Notes under the pieces: generated by a model
Database searches by the model: none
Told to the model about the DNA's origin: nothing
What the model saw: the letters and a program-made list of their open reading frames with translations, nothing else
Made by a program: the position numbers and the translations under genes
Assembly (NCBI GenBank): GCA_027489195.1
Contig: JAIYAG010000650.1
Location: forward strand, 1-8,013
Source: Burkholderiales bacterium
GTDB taxonomy: Bacteria > Pseudomonadota > Gammaproteobacteria > Burkholderiales > Burkholderiaceae_E
Direction of reading: 5' to 3'
DNA length: 8,013 nt
In this document: one piece after another, positions 1 through 5,415 of the stretch
How the letters are laid out: the number at the start of each line of letters is the position of its first letter
Position numbering within the stretch: position 1 is the first letter of the stretch

Positions 1-1
1 C

Positions 2-64
2 GCCGCCGGCTCGCCGCCGGCGGATGCCGCCCGGCCGAAGCGCCGCGACGACGGCCGGCGCTGA
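2..64 (+). CDS. Possible C-terminal end of an upstream gene (partial)
   Basis: One reading frame is open from the window edge to a TGA at 62-64. It would encode about 20 residues rich in Ala and Pro and then basic (ending KRRDDGRR), which resembles a disordered protein tail. A promoter-like TATAAT follows 13 bases later, consistent with a gene ending here. The stretch is too short and too low in complexity to identify, and GC-rich DNA stays open by chance. Treat it as a possibility only. Confidence 0.3.
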   Translation, partial: AAGSPPADAARPKRRDDGRR

Positions 65-77
65 ACCGGGCGGACCG

Positions 78-83
78 TATAAT
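78..83 (+). promoter_or_regulatory. -10 box of the dacA operon promoter
   Basis: TATAAT is a perfect sigma-70 -10 hexamer in very GC-rich surroundings, 58 bases before the dacA start codon. A start of transcription near position 90 would give a leader of about 50 bases. No good -35 hexamer is visible 16-18 bases upstream (this region reads GGCCGGCGC), and there is no extended TGn element. The promoter may therefore be weak or activator-dependent. It probably serves dacA, dat and ybeD together. Confidence 0.55.
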
Positions 84-108
84 CCGCGGCCTTTACCGAC
101 CACTTTCA

Positions 109-125
109 CGTTCCCCTCGGGAACG
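109..125 (+). promoter_or_regulatory. Stem-loop in the dacA leader, next to the ribosome binding site
   Basis: CGTTCCC (109-115) pairs perfectly with GGGAACG (119-125) around a three-base CTC loop. The Shine-Dalgarno AAGGA (128-132) starts three bases after the stem and lies nine bases before the ATG. In the mRNA this would fold as a stable 7-bp hairpin abutting the ribosome landing site. It could tune translation or protect the 5' end. As DNA, the same dyad could be an operator centred about 35 bases downstream of the -10 box. Confidence 0.45.
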
Positions 126-141
126 CGAAGGACGCCAGAAC

Positions 142-1389
142 ATGGGCCTCAAGCGCCACGCTTCCCTCGCCGCCACGCTGATGCTGGCGATCCTCGCAAC
201 CGCGCCGTCGGCCGACGCGCAGGCCCCCAAGGGGAAGGCGCCCGCCGCCGCGCCCGCGCCCTCGGGCGCCGCGACGGCACCGGTACCGGCCACCCAGGGG
301 CTCGCGCTGCAGGGCGCGCCCCAGATCACCGCGAAGTCGTGGCTGCTGGTCGACGTGACCACCGGCCAGCTGCTCGCCGCGAGCGACCCGGACAGCAAGG
401 TCGAGCCGGCCTCCCTGACCAAGCTGATGACCGCCTACCTGGTCTTCAACGCGCTCAAGGAGAAGAAGCTCGCGCTCGACATGCGCCCGCCGGTCTCGCC
501 GCTCGCCTGGAAGGCGATCGGCTCGCGGATGTTCGTCGATCCGGCCAAGCCGGCCACCATCGAGGAGCTGCTGCGCGGACTGATCGTGCAGTCGGGCAAC
601 GACGCGGCGATCATCCTGGCCGAGGCGCTGGGCGGCAGCGAGGCGGCGTTCGCCACGCAGATGAACCGCGAGGCCGCGCGCCTCGGGATGAAGAACAGCA
701 ACTTCACCAACGCCTCGGGCCTGCCCGACGCGCAGCACTACACGACGGCGCGCGACCTCGCGATCCTGACCTCGCGGCTGATCGAGGAGCACCCGGACTA
801 CTACAAGCTCTATTCCGAGCGCGACTTCACGTACAACAACATCAAGCAGCCGAACCGCAACCGGCTGCTGTTCATCGATCCGACCGTCGACGGCGTCAAG
901 ACCGGCCACACCGATGCCGCCGGCTACTGCCTGATCGCCTCGAGCAAGCGCGAGCAGCCGGGCGCGGGCTTCCAGCGTCGGCTGCTGTCGGTGGTGCTGG
1001 GCACCGCGTCCGAGTCGGCGCGTGCGATCGAGTCGCAGAAGCTGCTGAACTACGGCTTCGCGAACTTCGACGTCGTGCGCCTCTACCAGAAGGACGCGAC
1101 CGCGGCCTCCTACCAGGTGTGGAAAGGCGCGGCCAACGAGGTCAAGGCCGGCTTCGCGAGCAACGTGCTGGTGACCGTCGCGCGCGGCCAGGGCGAGCGC
1201 GTCAAGGGCGAGATCGAGCGGATGCAGCCGCTGGTGGCCCCGATCGCCAAGGGACAGCCGATCGGCACGCTGCGCGTGCGCCTCGACGACAAGGTGATCG
1301 CCGAGCAGCCGCTGATCGCGCTCGAGGCGATCGAGCAGGCGGGCTGGTTCGGGCGGCTGTGGGATACGATCCGACTCTGGTTCAAGTGA
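142..1389 (+). CDS. dacA: D-alanyl-D-alanine carboxypeptidase (PBP5/6 family)
   Basis: This periplasmic penicillin-binding protein removes the terminal D-Ala from peptidoglycan pentapeptides and so limits cross-linking. In the 415-residue product, residues 1-26 form a signal peptide (KRH, hydrophobic core, likely cleavage after ADA), followed by an Ala/Pro-rich linker to about residue 60. All three serine-peptidase S11 motifs are present: SLTK (S91, K94), SGN (151-153) and KTG (253-255). A PBP5 C-terminal domain follows, and the last 15 residues (GWFGRLWDTIRLWFK) look like the amphipathic membrane-anchoring helix of this family. The start is supported by AAGGA at 128-132 and by the signal peptide beginning there. 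dat follows after 13 bases. The symbol dacA rests on the conserved dacA-ybeD-lipB-lipA order; dacC would be an equally defensible family name. Confidence 0.95.
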   Translation: MGLKRHASLAATLMLAILATAPSADAQAPKGKAPAAAPAPSGAATAPVPATQGLALQGAPQITAKSWLLVDVTTGQLLAASDPDSKVEPASLTKLMTAYLVFNALKEKKLALDMRPPVSPLAWKAIGSRMFVDPAKPATIEELLRGLIVQSGNDAAIILAEALGGSEAAFATQMNREAARLGMKNSNFTNASGLPDAQHYTTARDLAILTSRLIEEHPDYYKLYSERDFTYNNIKQPNRNRLLFIDPTVDGVKTGHTDAAGYCLIASSKREQPGAGFQRRLLSVVLGTASESARAIESQKLLNYGFANFDVVRLYQKDATAASYQVWKGAANEVKAGFASNVLVTVARGQGERVKGEIERMQPLVAPIAKGQPIGTLRVRLDDKVIAEQPLIALEAIEQAGWFGRLWDTIRLWFK

Positions 1390-1402
1390 TCCGCAGGCCC
1401 TC

Positions 1403-2281
1403 ATGACCGACGACCAGACCGTCTACCTGAACGGCGAATTCCAGCCGCTGGCCGAAGCCCGCGTGCCGGTGCTCGACCGTGGCTTCATCTTCGGCGACGG
1501 CGTCTACGAAGTGGTCCCGGTGTACGGCCGCGTGCCCTTCCGCTGGGCGCAGCACCATGCGCGGCTGGTCCGCAGCCTGGGCAAGCTGCGCATCGACGAT
1601 CCGATGGACGCCGCCGGCTGGCGCGGCCTGGTCGATGCACTGATCGCCCGCCATCCGTGGGACGACCAGTTCGTCTACATCCAGGTCACGCGCGGTGTCG
1701 CCAAGCGCGACCATGCGTTCCCCAAGGGCGTGACGCCGACGGTGTTCGCGATGTCGAGCCCCCTGCCGGTGCTCCCGGCCGAGCAGGTCTCCAAGGGCGT
1801 GGCCGTGATCACGCTGCCCGACGAGCGCTGGCTGCACTGCGACATCAAGTCGACCTCGCTGCTCGGCAACGTGCTGGCGCGGCAGGCGGCGGTCGATGCC
1901 GGCGCGGCCGAGTGCGTGATGTTCCGCGACGACCGCCTGACCGAGTGCTCGTCGAGCAACTTCTGGGTGGTCCGCGACGGCGGCGTGCTCGCCCCGCCCA
2001 AGGACAACCTGATCCTCGAGGGCATCCGCTACGGCCTGATGCAGGAGCTGTGCGAGGCCGAGGGCGTGGCCTTCGAGGTGCGTCCGGTGACCCGCGCCGA
2101 GGTGCTCTCGGCCGACGAGCTGATGCTGTCGTCGGCGACCAAGGAGGTGCTGCCGGTCACCCTCCTCGATGGCCACCCGGTCGGCGACGGCACGCCGGGA
2201 CCGGTGTTCCGCCGGCTGCACGCCGCCTACCAGCGCGCGAAGGCGGCCAGCGCCGCATCGGCCGGGCTCGCCGCGCACTGA
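1403..2281 (+). CDS. dat: D-amino acid aminotransferase (class IV PLP enzyme)
   Basis: This is a cytosolic fold-type IV PLP transaminase, most likely D-alanine aminotransferase, which interconverts D-alanine and 2-oxoglutarate with pyruvate and D-glutamate. The 292 residues include the N-terminal VLDRGFIFGDGVYEVVPVY segment, and CDIKSTSLLGNVLA with K149 as the Schiff-base lysine. They also include TECSSSNFW, where E181 should contact the PLP pyridine nitrogen, and SSATKEVLPVT near residue 243, a phosphate-binding loop. The CDIKS-LLGNVLA form is typical of D-amino acid rather than branched-chain enzymes. Two usual glycine/proline positions differ: ECSSSN for EGSSSN, and ILEGIR for ILPGIT. Branched-chain aminotransferase or aminodeoxychorismate lyase is less likely. 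The gene begins 13 bases after dacA with only a weak AGG (1395-1397), so translation may depend on dacA. Confidence 0.9.
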   Translation: MTDDQTVYLNGEFQPLAEARVPVLDRGFIFGDGVYEVVPVYGRVPFRWAQHHARLVRSLGKLRIDDPMDAAGWRGLVDALIARHPWDDQFVYIQVTRGVAKRDHAFPKGVTPTVFAMSSPLPVLPAEQVSKGVAVITLPDERWLHCDIKSTSLLGNVLARQAAVDAGAAECVMFRDDRLTECSSSNFWVVRDGGVLAPPKDNLILEGIRYGLMQELCEAEGVAFEVRPVTRAEVLSADELMLSSATKEVLPVTLLDGHPVGDGTPGPVFRRLHAAYQRAKAASAASAGLAAH

Positions 2282-2315
2282 CGCGCCGCCCGTCCGGACC
2301 GCAGGCCTTCCTCGC

Positions 2316-2615
2316 ATGACCGACTCCCTTGCGCCGGACGACGGGGCGGCACCGCCCCGCACCGAGCTGCTGCAGTTCCCGACCGACTTCCCCGTCAAGA
2401 TCATGGGGCTCAAGGCCGACGGCTTCGTCGAGGCGATCACGCAGGTGGTGCGCCGGCATGCGCCCGACTTCGATGCCTCGACGCTGGAGCTGCGCCCGTC
2501 GCGGCAGGGCACCTACCTCGGCCTGACCGCCACGATCCGCGCCACCTCGCGCCCGCAGCTCGACGCGCTCTACCTCGAGCTGACCGCGCATCCGATGGTC
2601 AAGGTCGTCCTGTAG
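2316..2615 (+). CDS. ybeD: DUF493 (YbeD/UPF0250) family protein
   Basis: This is a 99-residue cytosolic protein of the DUF493/YbeD family, a small ACT-like alpha/beta fold whose biochemical role is not established. The family signature LLQFPTDFPVKIMG is at residues 18-31, and the usual ending with HPMVKVVL is present. The N-terminal 15 residues are a variable, acidic and proline-rich lead. The frame is open for 49 more codons upstream into dat, but the chosen ATG fits the family length and lies 34 bases after dat. The Shine-Dalgarno is weak (CAGG, 2302-2305). In E. coli ybeD lies between dacA and lipB; here it still follows the cell-wall gene, but an opposing gene separates it from lipB. Its last 17 bases overlap the end of that gene. 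Confidence 0.92.
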   Translation: MTDSLAPDDGAAPPRTELLQFPTDFPVKIMGLKADGFVEAITQVVRRHAPDFDASTLELRPSRQGTYLGLTATIRATSRPQLDALYLELTAHPMVKVVL

Positions 2616-3579
2616 CCGCAGCCGGCGGGCGCCGGGCGCGCCGCTCGGTGCCCGGCGCCGTTCCGTAGGCATCCCGCTCGCGCCGGTCCACCATCGCGCC
2701 GAGCACCCGGTCGGCCGCCTCCGCCGTCAGCCGCTCGCGGTCGAGCGAAGGGTTGTACTCGACCAGCTCCGCCGCGACGAAACGCGGATCCCGCGCGATG
2801 CCGTGCAGCGCGGCCGCCACCTCGGTCGTGCGCAGCCCGCGGGCGACCCGCGAGCCGGTGCCGGGCGCATCGAGCGGATCGAGCGCATCGAGGTCGAAGC
2901 TCAGCCCCCAGCCGTCGGTGTCGCCGCTCACGCGGGCCACCGCCTCGTGCATGCAGTCGGCGAAACCGCGGCGCACGACCTCGTCGTGCGTCATCACCCT
3001 CACGCCCAGCCGCTCGATCAGTGCCGCCTCGCCCGACTCCCAGCTGCGCGGACCGATCAGCACCACGTCGGAGGGCCGCAGCTTCGGGGCGGGGTCGGCG
3101 ACCTCGGTCAGCGCCGGCGCGCCATGGCCGAGCAGCGCGGCGATCGGCATGCCGTGGGGCATCTGGCTGAGCGAGGTCTCGGGCGTGTGCGCGTCCAGGT
3201 GCGCATCGACCCAGACGAGCCCCAGGCGCCTGCCCGGCCCGTCGCGGCGCAGCGCGGCGACGACGCCGCTCCAGGTGCCGACCGCACAGGAGTGGTCGCC
3301 GCCGATCACCACCGGCAGATGCCGTGACACGATCGAGGCGTCGACCGCCGCGGCGAGCCGACCGGAGAACTCGCCGACCACCGCCATCGGGCCCTGCGGC
3401 ATCAGCGCGAGGTCCGAGCCGACCACCGTGCCCCAGCGCACCGTGCGCCCACGGGCGCTCAGCCGCGCGCCCAGCCCCCAGCGGCGCAGCGACGCCGGAC
3501 CCGCCCGGGTGCGGCGGTCGGGCGCACCCTCGCCGATGGCGGCCCCAATGAGCTCGATCGGTCGCATGGCCTCGGTCAT
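2599..3579 (-). CDS. Arginase/agmatinase (ureohydrolase) family protein
   Basis: This is a binuclear-manganese ureohydrolase of 326 residues, a normal length for arginase (arginine to ornithine plus urea). Metal ligands are intact: H96 in GGDHS, D125/H127/D129 in WVDAHLDAHTPETS, and D229/D231 in SFDLDALDP. H142 (PHGMP) and E274 (VEYNP) match catalytic H141 and E277 of human arginase I. By hand alignment, several substrate contacts differ: Asn130 becomes H131, Asn139 becomes M140, Asp183 becomes E181, and the GTGTP loop reads GTGSR. The substrate may therefore be a related guanidino compound, and I withhold the symbol rocF. The ATG at 3579-3577 has a strong GGAGGGG (3590-3584). The frame is open far upstream, but that part is antisense to lipB and without family similarity. 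The last residues (about 305-326) are basic and Pro/Ala-rich and run into ybeD, as if an older stop was lost. Confidence 0.87.
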   Translation of the reverse strand: MTEAMRPIELIGAAIGEGAPDRRTRAGPASLRRWGLGARLSARGRTVRWGTVVGSDLALMPQGPMAVVGEFSGRLAAAVDASIVSRHLPVVIGGDHSCAVGTWSGVVAALRRDGPGRRLGLVWVDAHLDAHTPETSLSQMPHGMPIAALLGHGAPALTEVADPAPKLRPSDVVLIGPRSWESGEAALIERLGVRVMTHDEVVRRGFADCMHEAVARVSGDTDGWGLSFDLDALDPLDAPGTGSRVARGLRTTEVAAALHGIARDPRFVAAELVEYNPSLDRERLTAEAADRVLGAMVDRRERDAYGTAPGTERRARRPPAAATGRP

Positions 3580-3744
3580 CGTGCCCCTCCGGACCGCAGG
3601 CGGCCCGTCCGGGTCGGAACCCCGCCCGCCGGGCTGGTCGGGAGGAGGTCGGACCCGTGCCGACGGTACCATCGTTGCACTGCAGCGCTGACCGTCGCAG
3701 GACCCGATGGACCTCCGAGCGGCGCTCCGCTCGCCGCCCGCCCG
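3580..3744. promoter_or_regulatory. Divergent control region between the arginase-family gene and lipB
   Basis: These 165 bases must hold the promoters of both divergent genes, yet no convincing -35/-10 pair was found on either strand. Visible elements are the arginase-gene Shine-Dalgarno (GGAGGGG on the - strand, 3590-3584), a + strand GGAGGAGG (3641-3648), and an imperfect palindrome CGACGGTACCATCG (3661-3674, six of seven pairs match). The palindrome could be an operator. In such GC-rich DNA it could also be chance. Confidence 0.4.
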
Positions 3745-3751
3745 ATGCTGA
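3707..3751 (+). CDS. Possible 14-codon upstream ORF overlapping the lipB start
   Basis: An ATG preceded by AGGA (3699-3702, four bases away) opens a frame encoding MDLRAALRSPPARC. Its TGA (3749-3751) lies within the first codons of lipB, so the sequence reads ATGCTGA across the junction. lipB itself has no purine-rich ribosome site: the 20 bases before its ATG are almost all C and G. A ribosome finishing this ORF could restart on lipB. No conservation data are available to support it, so confidence is low. Confidence 0.25.
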   Translation: MDLRAALRSPPARC

Positions 3752-4395
3752 TCCGCCCCTTCGCCCCCGCCGACTACCTGCCGACGCTCGACGCGATGCG
3801 TGCCTTCACCGCGGCGCGCGGCGAGGACACGCCCGACGAGATCTGGCTGGTCGAGCATCCGCCGGTCTTCACCCAGGGCCTCGCGGGCAAACCGGAGCAT
3901 GTGCTCACACCGGGCGAAATCCCCGTGGTCAGAACGGAGCGGGGCGGTCAGGTCACCTACCACGGGCCGGGCCAGGTCGTCGCCTACACGCTCGTCGACC
4001 TGCGGCGCCGGCACCTGATGGTCCGCGACATGGTCTGCCGCCTCGAGGCCGCGGCCATCGAGACCTGCGCCGCCTGGGCCGTGCGCGCGGTGCGCAAGCC
4101 CGGTGCCCCCGGCCTCTACCTCGCCGGCGCCGATGGCGCCGCCGGCCCGAAGCTCGCCTCGCTCGGCCTGAAGGTCAGCCGCGGCTGCACGTACCACGGC
4201 ATCGCGCTGAACGTCGCGATGGACCTGGAGCCGTTTGAACGGATCAACCCCTGCGGGTATGCTGGCCTGGAGGTGACCGACCTCTCCCGCGCCCGCGCCC
4301 GCGCCGGCATGTCCCCGGCCGCCGACCCCGTCGATCCGGCGGCGGTCGCCCGGCGCTTCGGCGACATCCTCGCCGCCCACATCGAACGACCATGA
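3745..4395 (+). CDS. lipB: Lipoyl(octanoyl) transferase LipB
   Basis: LipB moves the octanoyl group from octanoyl-ACP to a lysine of lipoyl-dependent enzymes (pyruvate and 2-oxoglutarate dehydrogenase E2, GcvH), the first step of endogenous lipoate assembly in the cytosol. The 216 residues carry WLVEHPPVFTQG (34-45), RGGQVTYHGPGQ (66-77, with H73), the catalytic lysine K136 in GPKLASLG, SRGCTYHGIALNV (145-157), and the catalytic C170 in INPCG. These match the E. coli Lys135/Cys169 pair. The ATG at 3745 is the only start codon near the family N-terminus; CTG at 3688 is the nearest in-frame alternative. lipA overlaps by four bases. Two short patches use A/T-ending codons unlike the rest, around 3889-3950 (with a rare AGA at 3931) and 4234-4263. 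The second coincides with a possible promoter. Confidence 0.96.
   Translation: MLIRPFAPADYLPTLDAMRAFTAARGEDTPDEIWLVEHPPVFTQGLAGKPEHVLTPGEIPVVRTERGGQVTYHGPGQVVAYTLVDLRRRHLMVRDMVCRLEAAAIETCAAWAVRAVRKPGAPGLYLAGADGAAGPKLASLGLKVSRGCTYHGIALNVAMDLEPFERINPCGYAGLEVTDLSRARARAGMSPAADPVDPAAVARRFGDILAAHIERP
4235..4263 (+). promoter_or_regulatory. Candidate sigma-70 promoter inside lipB, facing lipA
   Basis: TTGAAC (4235-4240) and TATGCT (4258-4263) are separated by exactly 17 bases and match the sigma-70 consensus at four of six positions each. They fall in a local patch of A/T-ending codons (TTT, GAA, TAT, GCT) in otherwise G/C-ending lipB. Transcription would start near 4270, about 120 bases before the lipA ATG. 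That would let lipA be made without lipB. The protein sequence here is conserved, which partly constrains the bases. Confidence 0.4.
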
Positions 4396-5375
4396 CCGAC
4401 TCCGCCACCCCCGGGTCCGCCGCCGCCGCCCCGTACGACGCCACCGCCAAGCAGAAGGGCGCGGGCAAGACCTCCCGGATCCCGATCAAGGTCGTGCCCG
4501 CCGGCGAGGTGCTGCGCAAGCCCGACTGGATCCGCGTGCGGGCGGCCGCCCCGGGCAGCCGCTTCCACGACATCAAGCGGATCCTGCGCGAGCACAACCT
4601 GCACACGGTCTGCGAGGAAGCGTCCTGCCCGAACATCGGCGAGTGCTTCGGCAAGGGCACGGCGACCTTCATGATCATGGGCGACAAGTGCACCCGGCGC
4701 TGCCCGTTCTGCGACGTCGGCCACGGCCGCCCGGATCCGCTCGACACGAACGAGCCGGCGAACCTCGCCAAGACCATCGCCGCGCTGAAGCTGTCGTACG
4801 TGGTGATCACCTCCGTCGACCGCGACGACCTGCGCGACGGCGGCGCCCAGCACTTCGTCGACTGCATCCGCGAGGTCCGTGCCCAGTCGCCCGCCACCCG
4901 GATCGAGGTGCTGGTGCCCGACTTCCGCGGCCGCCTCGACCGGGCGCTCGCCATCCTCGAGGCGGCGCCGCCCGATGTGATGAACCACAACCTCGAGACC
5001 GTGCCGCGCCTCTACAAGGAGGCGCGCCCCGGCTCCGACTACGGTCATTCGCTGAAGCTGCTGGCCGAGTTCAAGCAGCGGGTGCCCGGGGTGCCGACCA
5101 AGTCCGGGATCATGGTCGGGCTGGGCGAGACCGACGAGGAGATCGTCCAGACGATGCGCGACATGCGCGCGCACGACATCGACATGATCACCATCGGCCA
5201 GTACCTGGCACCGACCAATCACCACCTGCCGGTGCGCCGCTACGTGCATCCCGACGTGTTCGCGTCGTTCGAGAAGCAGGCCTATGAGTTAGGGTTCACT
5301 CACGCCGCGGTCGGCGCTCTGGTTCGATCCTCGTATCACGCGGATCAGCAGGCCGCAGCAGCCGGAGTGAGCTGA
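4392..5375 (+). CDS. lipA: Lipoyl synthase LipA (radical SAM)
   Basis: LipA inserts two sulfur atoms into protein-bound octanoyl groups, completing lipoate on the E2 and GcvH domains that LipB octanoylates. The 327 residues contain both 4Fe-4S cluster motifs: the auxiliary cluster CX4CX5C (C74, C79, C85) and the radical SAM CX3CX2C (C100, C104, C107). Also present are VVITSVDRDDLRDGG, MNHNLETVPRLY, GIMVGLGETDEE and the C-terminal RSSY (312-315), whose serine ligates the auxiliary cluster in this family. The first 25 residues are a variable Ala-rich lead. The ATG overlaps the lipB stop (ATGA), with no separate ribosome site, so translation is probably coupled to lipB. The last 30 codons (5283-5372) have 11 A/T-ending codons, including TTA (5289-5291), against 3 in the preceding 30, although the encoded residues look normal for LipA. 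Confidence 0.97.
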   Translation: MTDSATPGSAAAAPYDATAKQKGAGKTSRIPIKVVPAGEVLRKPDWIRVRAAAPGSRFHDIKRILREHNLHTVCEEASCPNIGECFGKGTATFMIMGDKCTRRCPFCDVGHGRPDPLDTNEPANLAKTIAALKLSYVVITSVDRDDLRDGGAQHFVDCIREVRAQSPATRIEVLVPDFRGRLDRALAILEAAPPDVMNHNLETVPRLYKEARPGSDYGHSLKLLAEFKQRVPGVPTKSGIMVGLGETDEEIVQTMRDMRAHDIDMITIGQYLAPTNHHLPVRRYVHPDVFASFEKQAYELGFTHAAVGALVRSSYHADQQAAAAGVS

Positions 5376-5381
5376 GGGACG

Positions 5382-5415
5382 GCGGCCGGACGCGGCGAGC
5401 GGCTCAGCCGGCCGC
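5382..5415. terminator. Candidate bidirectional terminator hairpin between converging genes
   Basis: GCGGCCGG (5382-5389) is perfectly complementary to CCGGCCGC (5408-5415), an 8-bp all-G/C stem with an 18-base loop. It lies exactly where lipA (stop at 5373-5375) and the thioredoxin gene (stop at 5406-5404) converge. There is no T-run on either side, so it is not a classic intrinsic terminator. Such dyads are common by chance in GC-rich DNA. Confidence 0.3.

Noticed and set aside
1..23. Direct repeat CGCCGCCGGC (1-10, 12-21) and 7-bp hairpin (3-9 with 17-23)
   Set aside because: Simple GCC/CGG low-complexity sequence, probably the Ala/Pro-rich end of a gene. No T-run for a terminator.
106..1404. 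432-codon open frame antisense to dacA, and similar long frames (24-1406 +, 1382-2512 -, 4116-5249 -, 5895-7010 -)
   Set aside because: Long shadow frames are expected in GC-rich DNA. These translate into Arg/Ala/Gly-rich sequence without motifs, while the overlapping genes carry complete family signatures.
2293..3601. 14-base direct repeat TCCGGACCGCAGGC at 2293-2306 and 3588-3601, either side of the arginase-family gene
   Set aside because: Tempting as an insertion scar, but in DNA this rich in G and C a 14-base match within 8 kb is expected by chance, and neither end looks like a mobile-element terminus.
3675..3703. TTGCAC as a -35 box for lipB
   Set aside because: The position 17 bases downstream reads CAGGAC, which is not a -10 box.
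3580..4380. N-terminal extension of the arginase-family frame by 267 codons
   Set aside because: The extension is antisense to lipB and has no recognisable domain. A strong GGAGGGG before the ATG at 3579 and normal arginase length fix the start.
5321..5330. GGTTCGATCC at the lipA 3' end, resembling a tRNA T-arm or attachment site
   Set aside because: The flanking bases form only part of a T-stem, no acceptor or anticodon arm is present, and the bases encode conserved LipA residues. No second copy was noticed.
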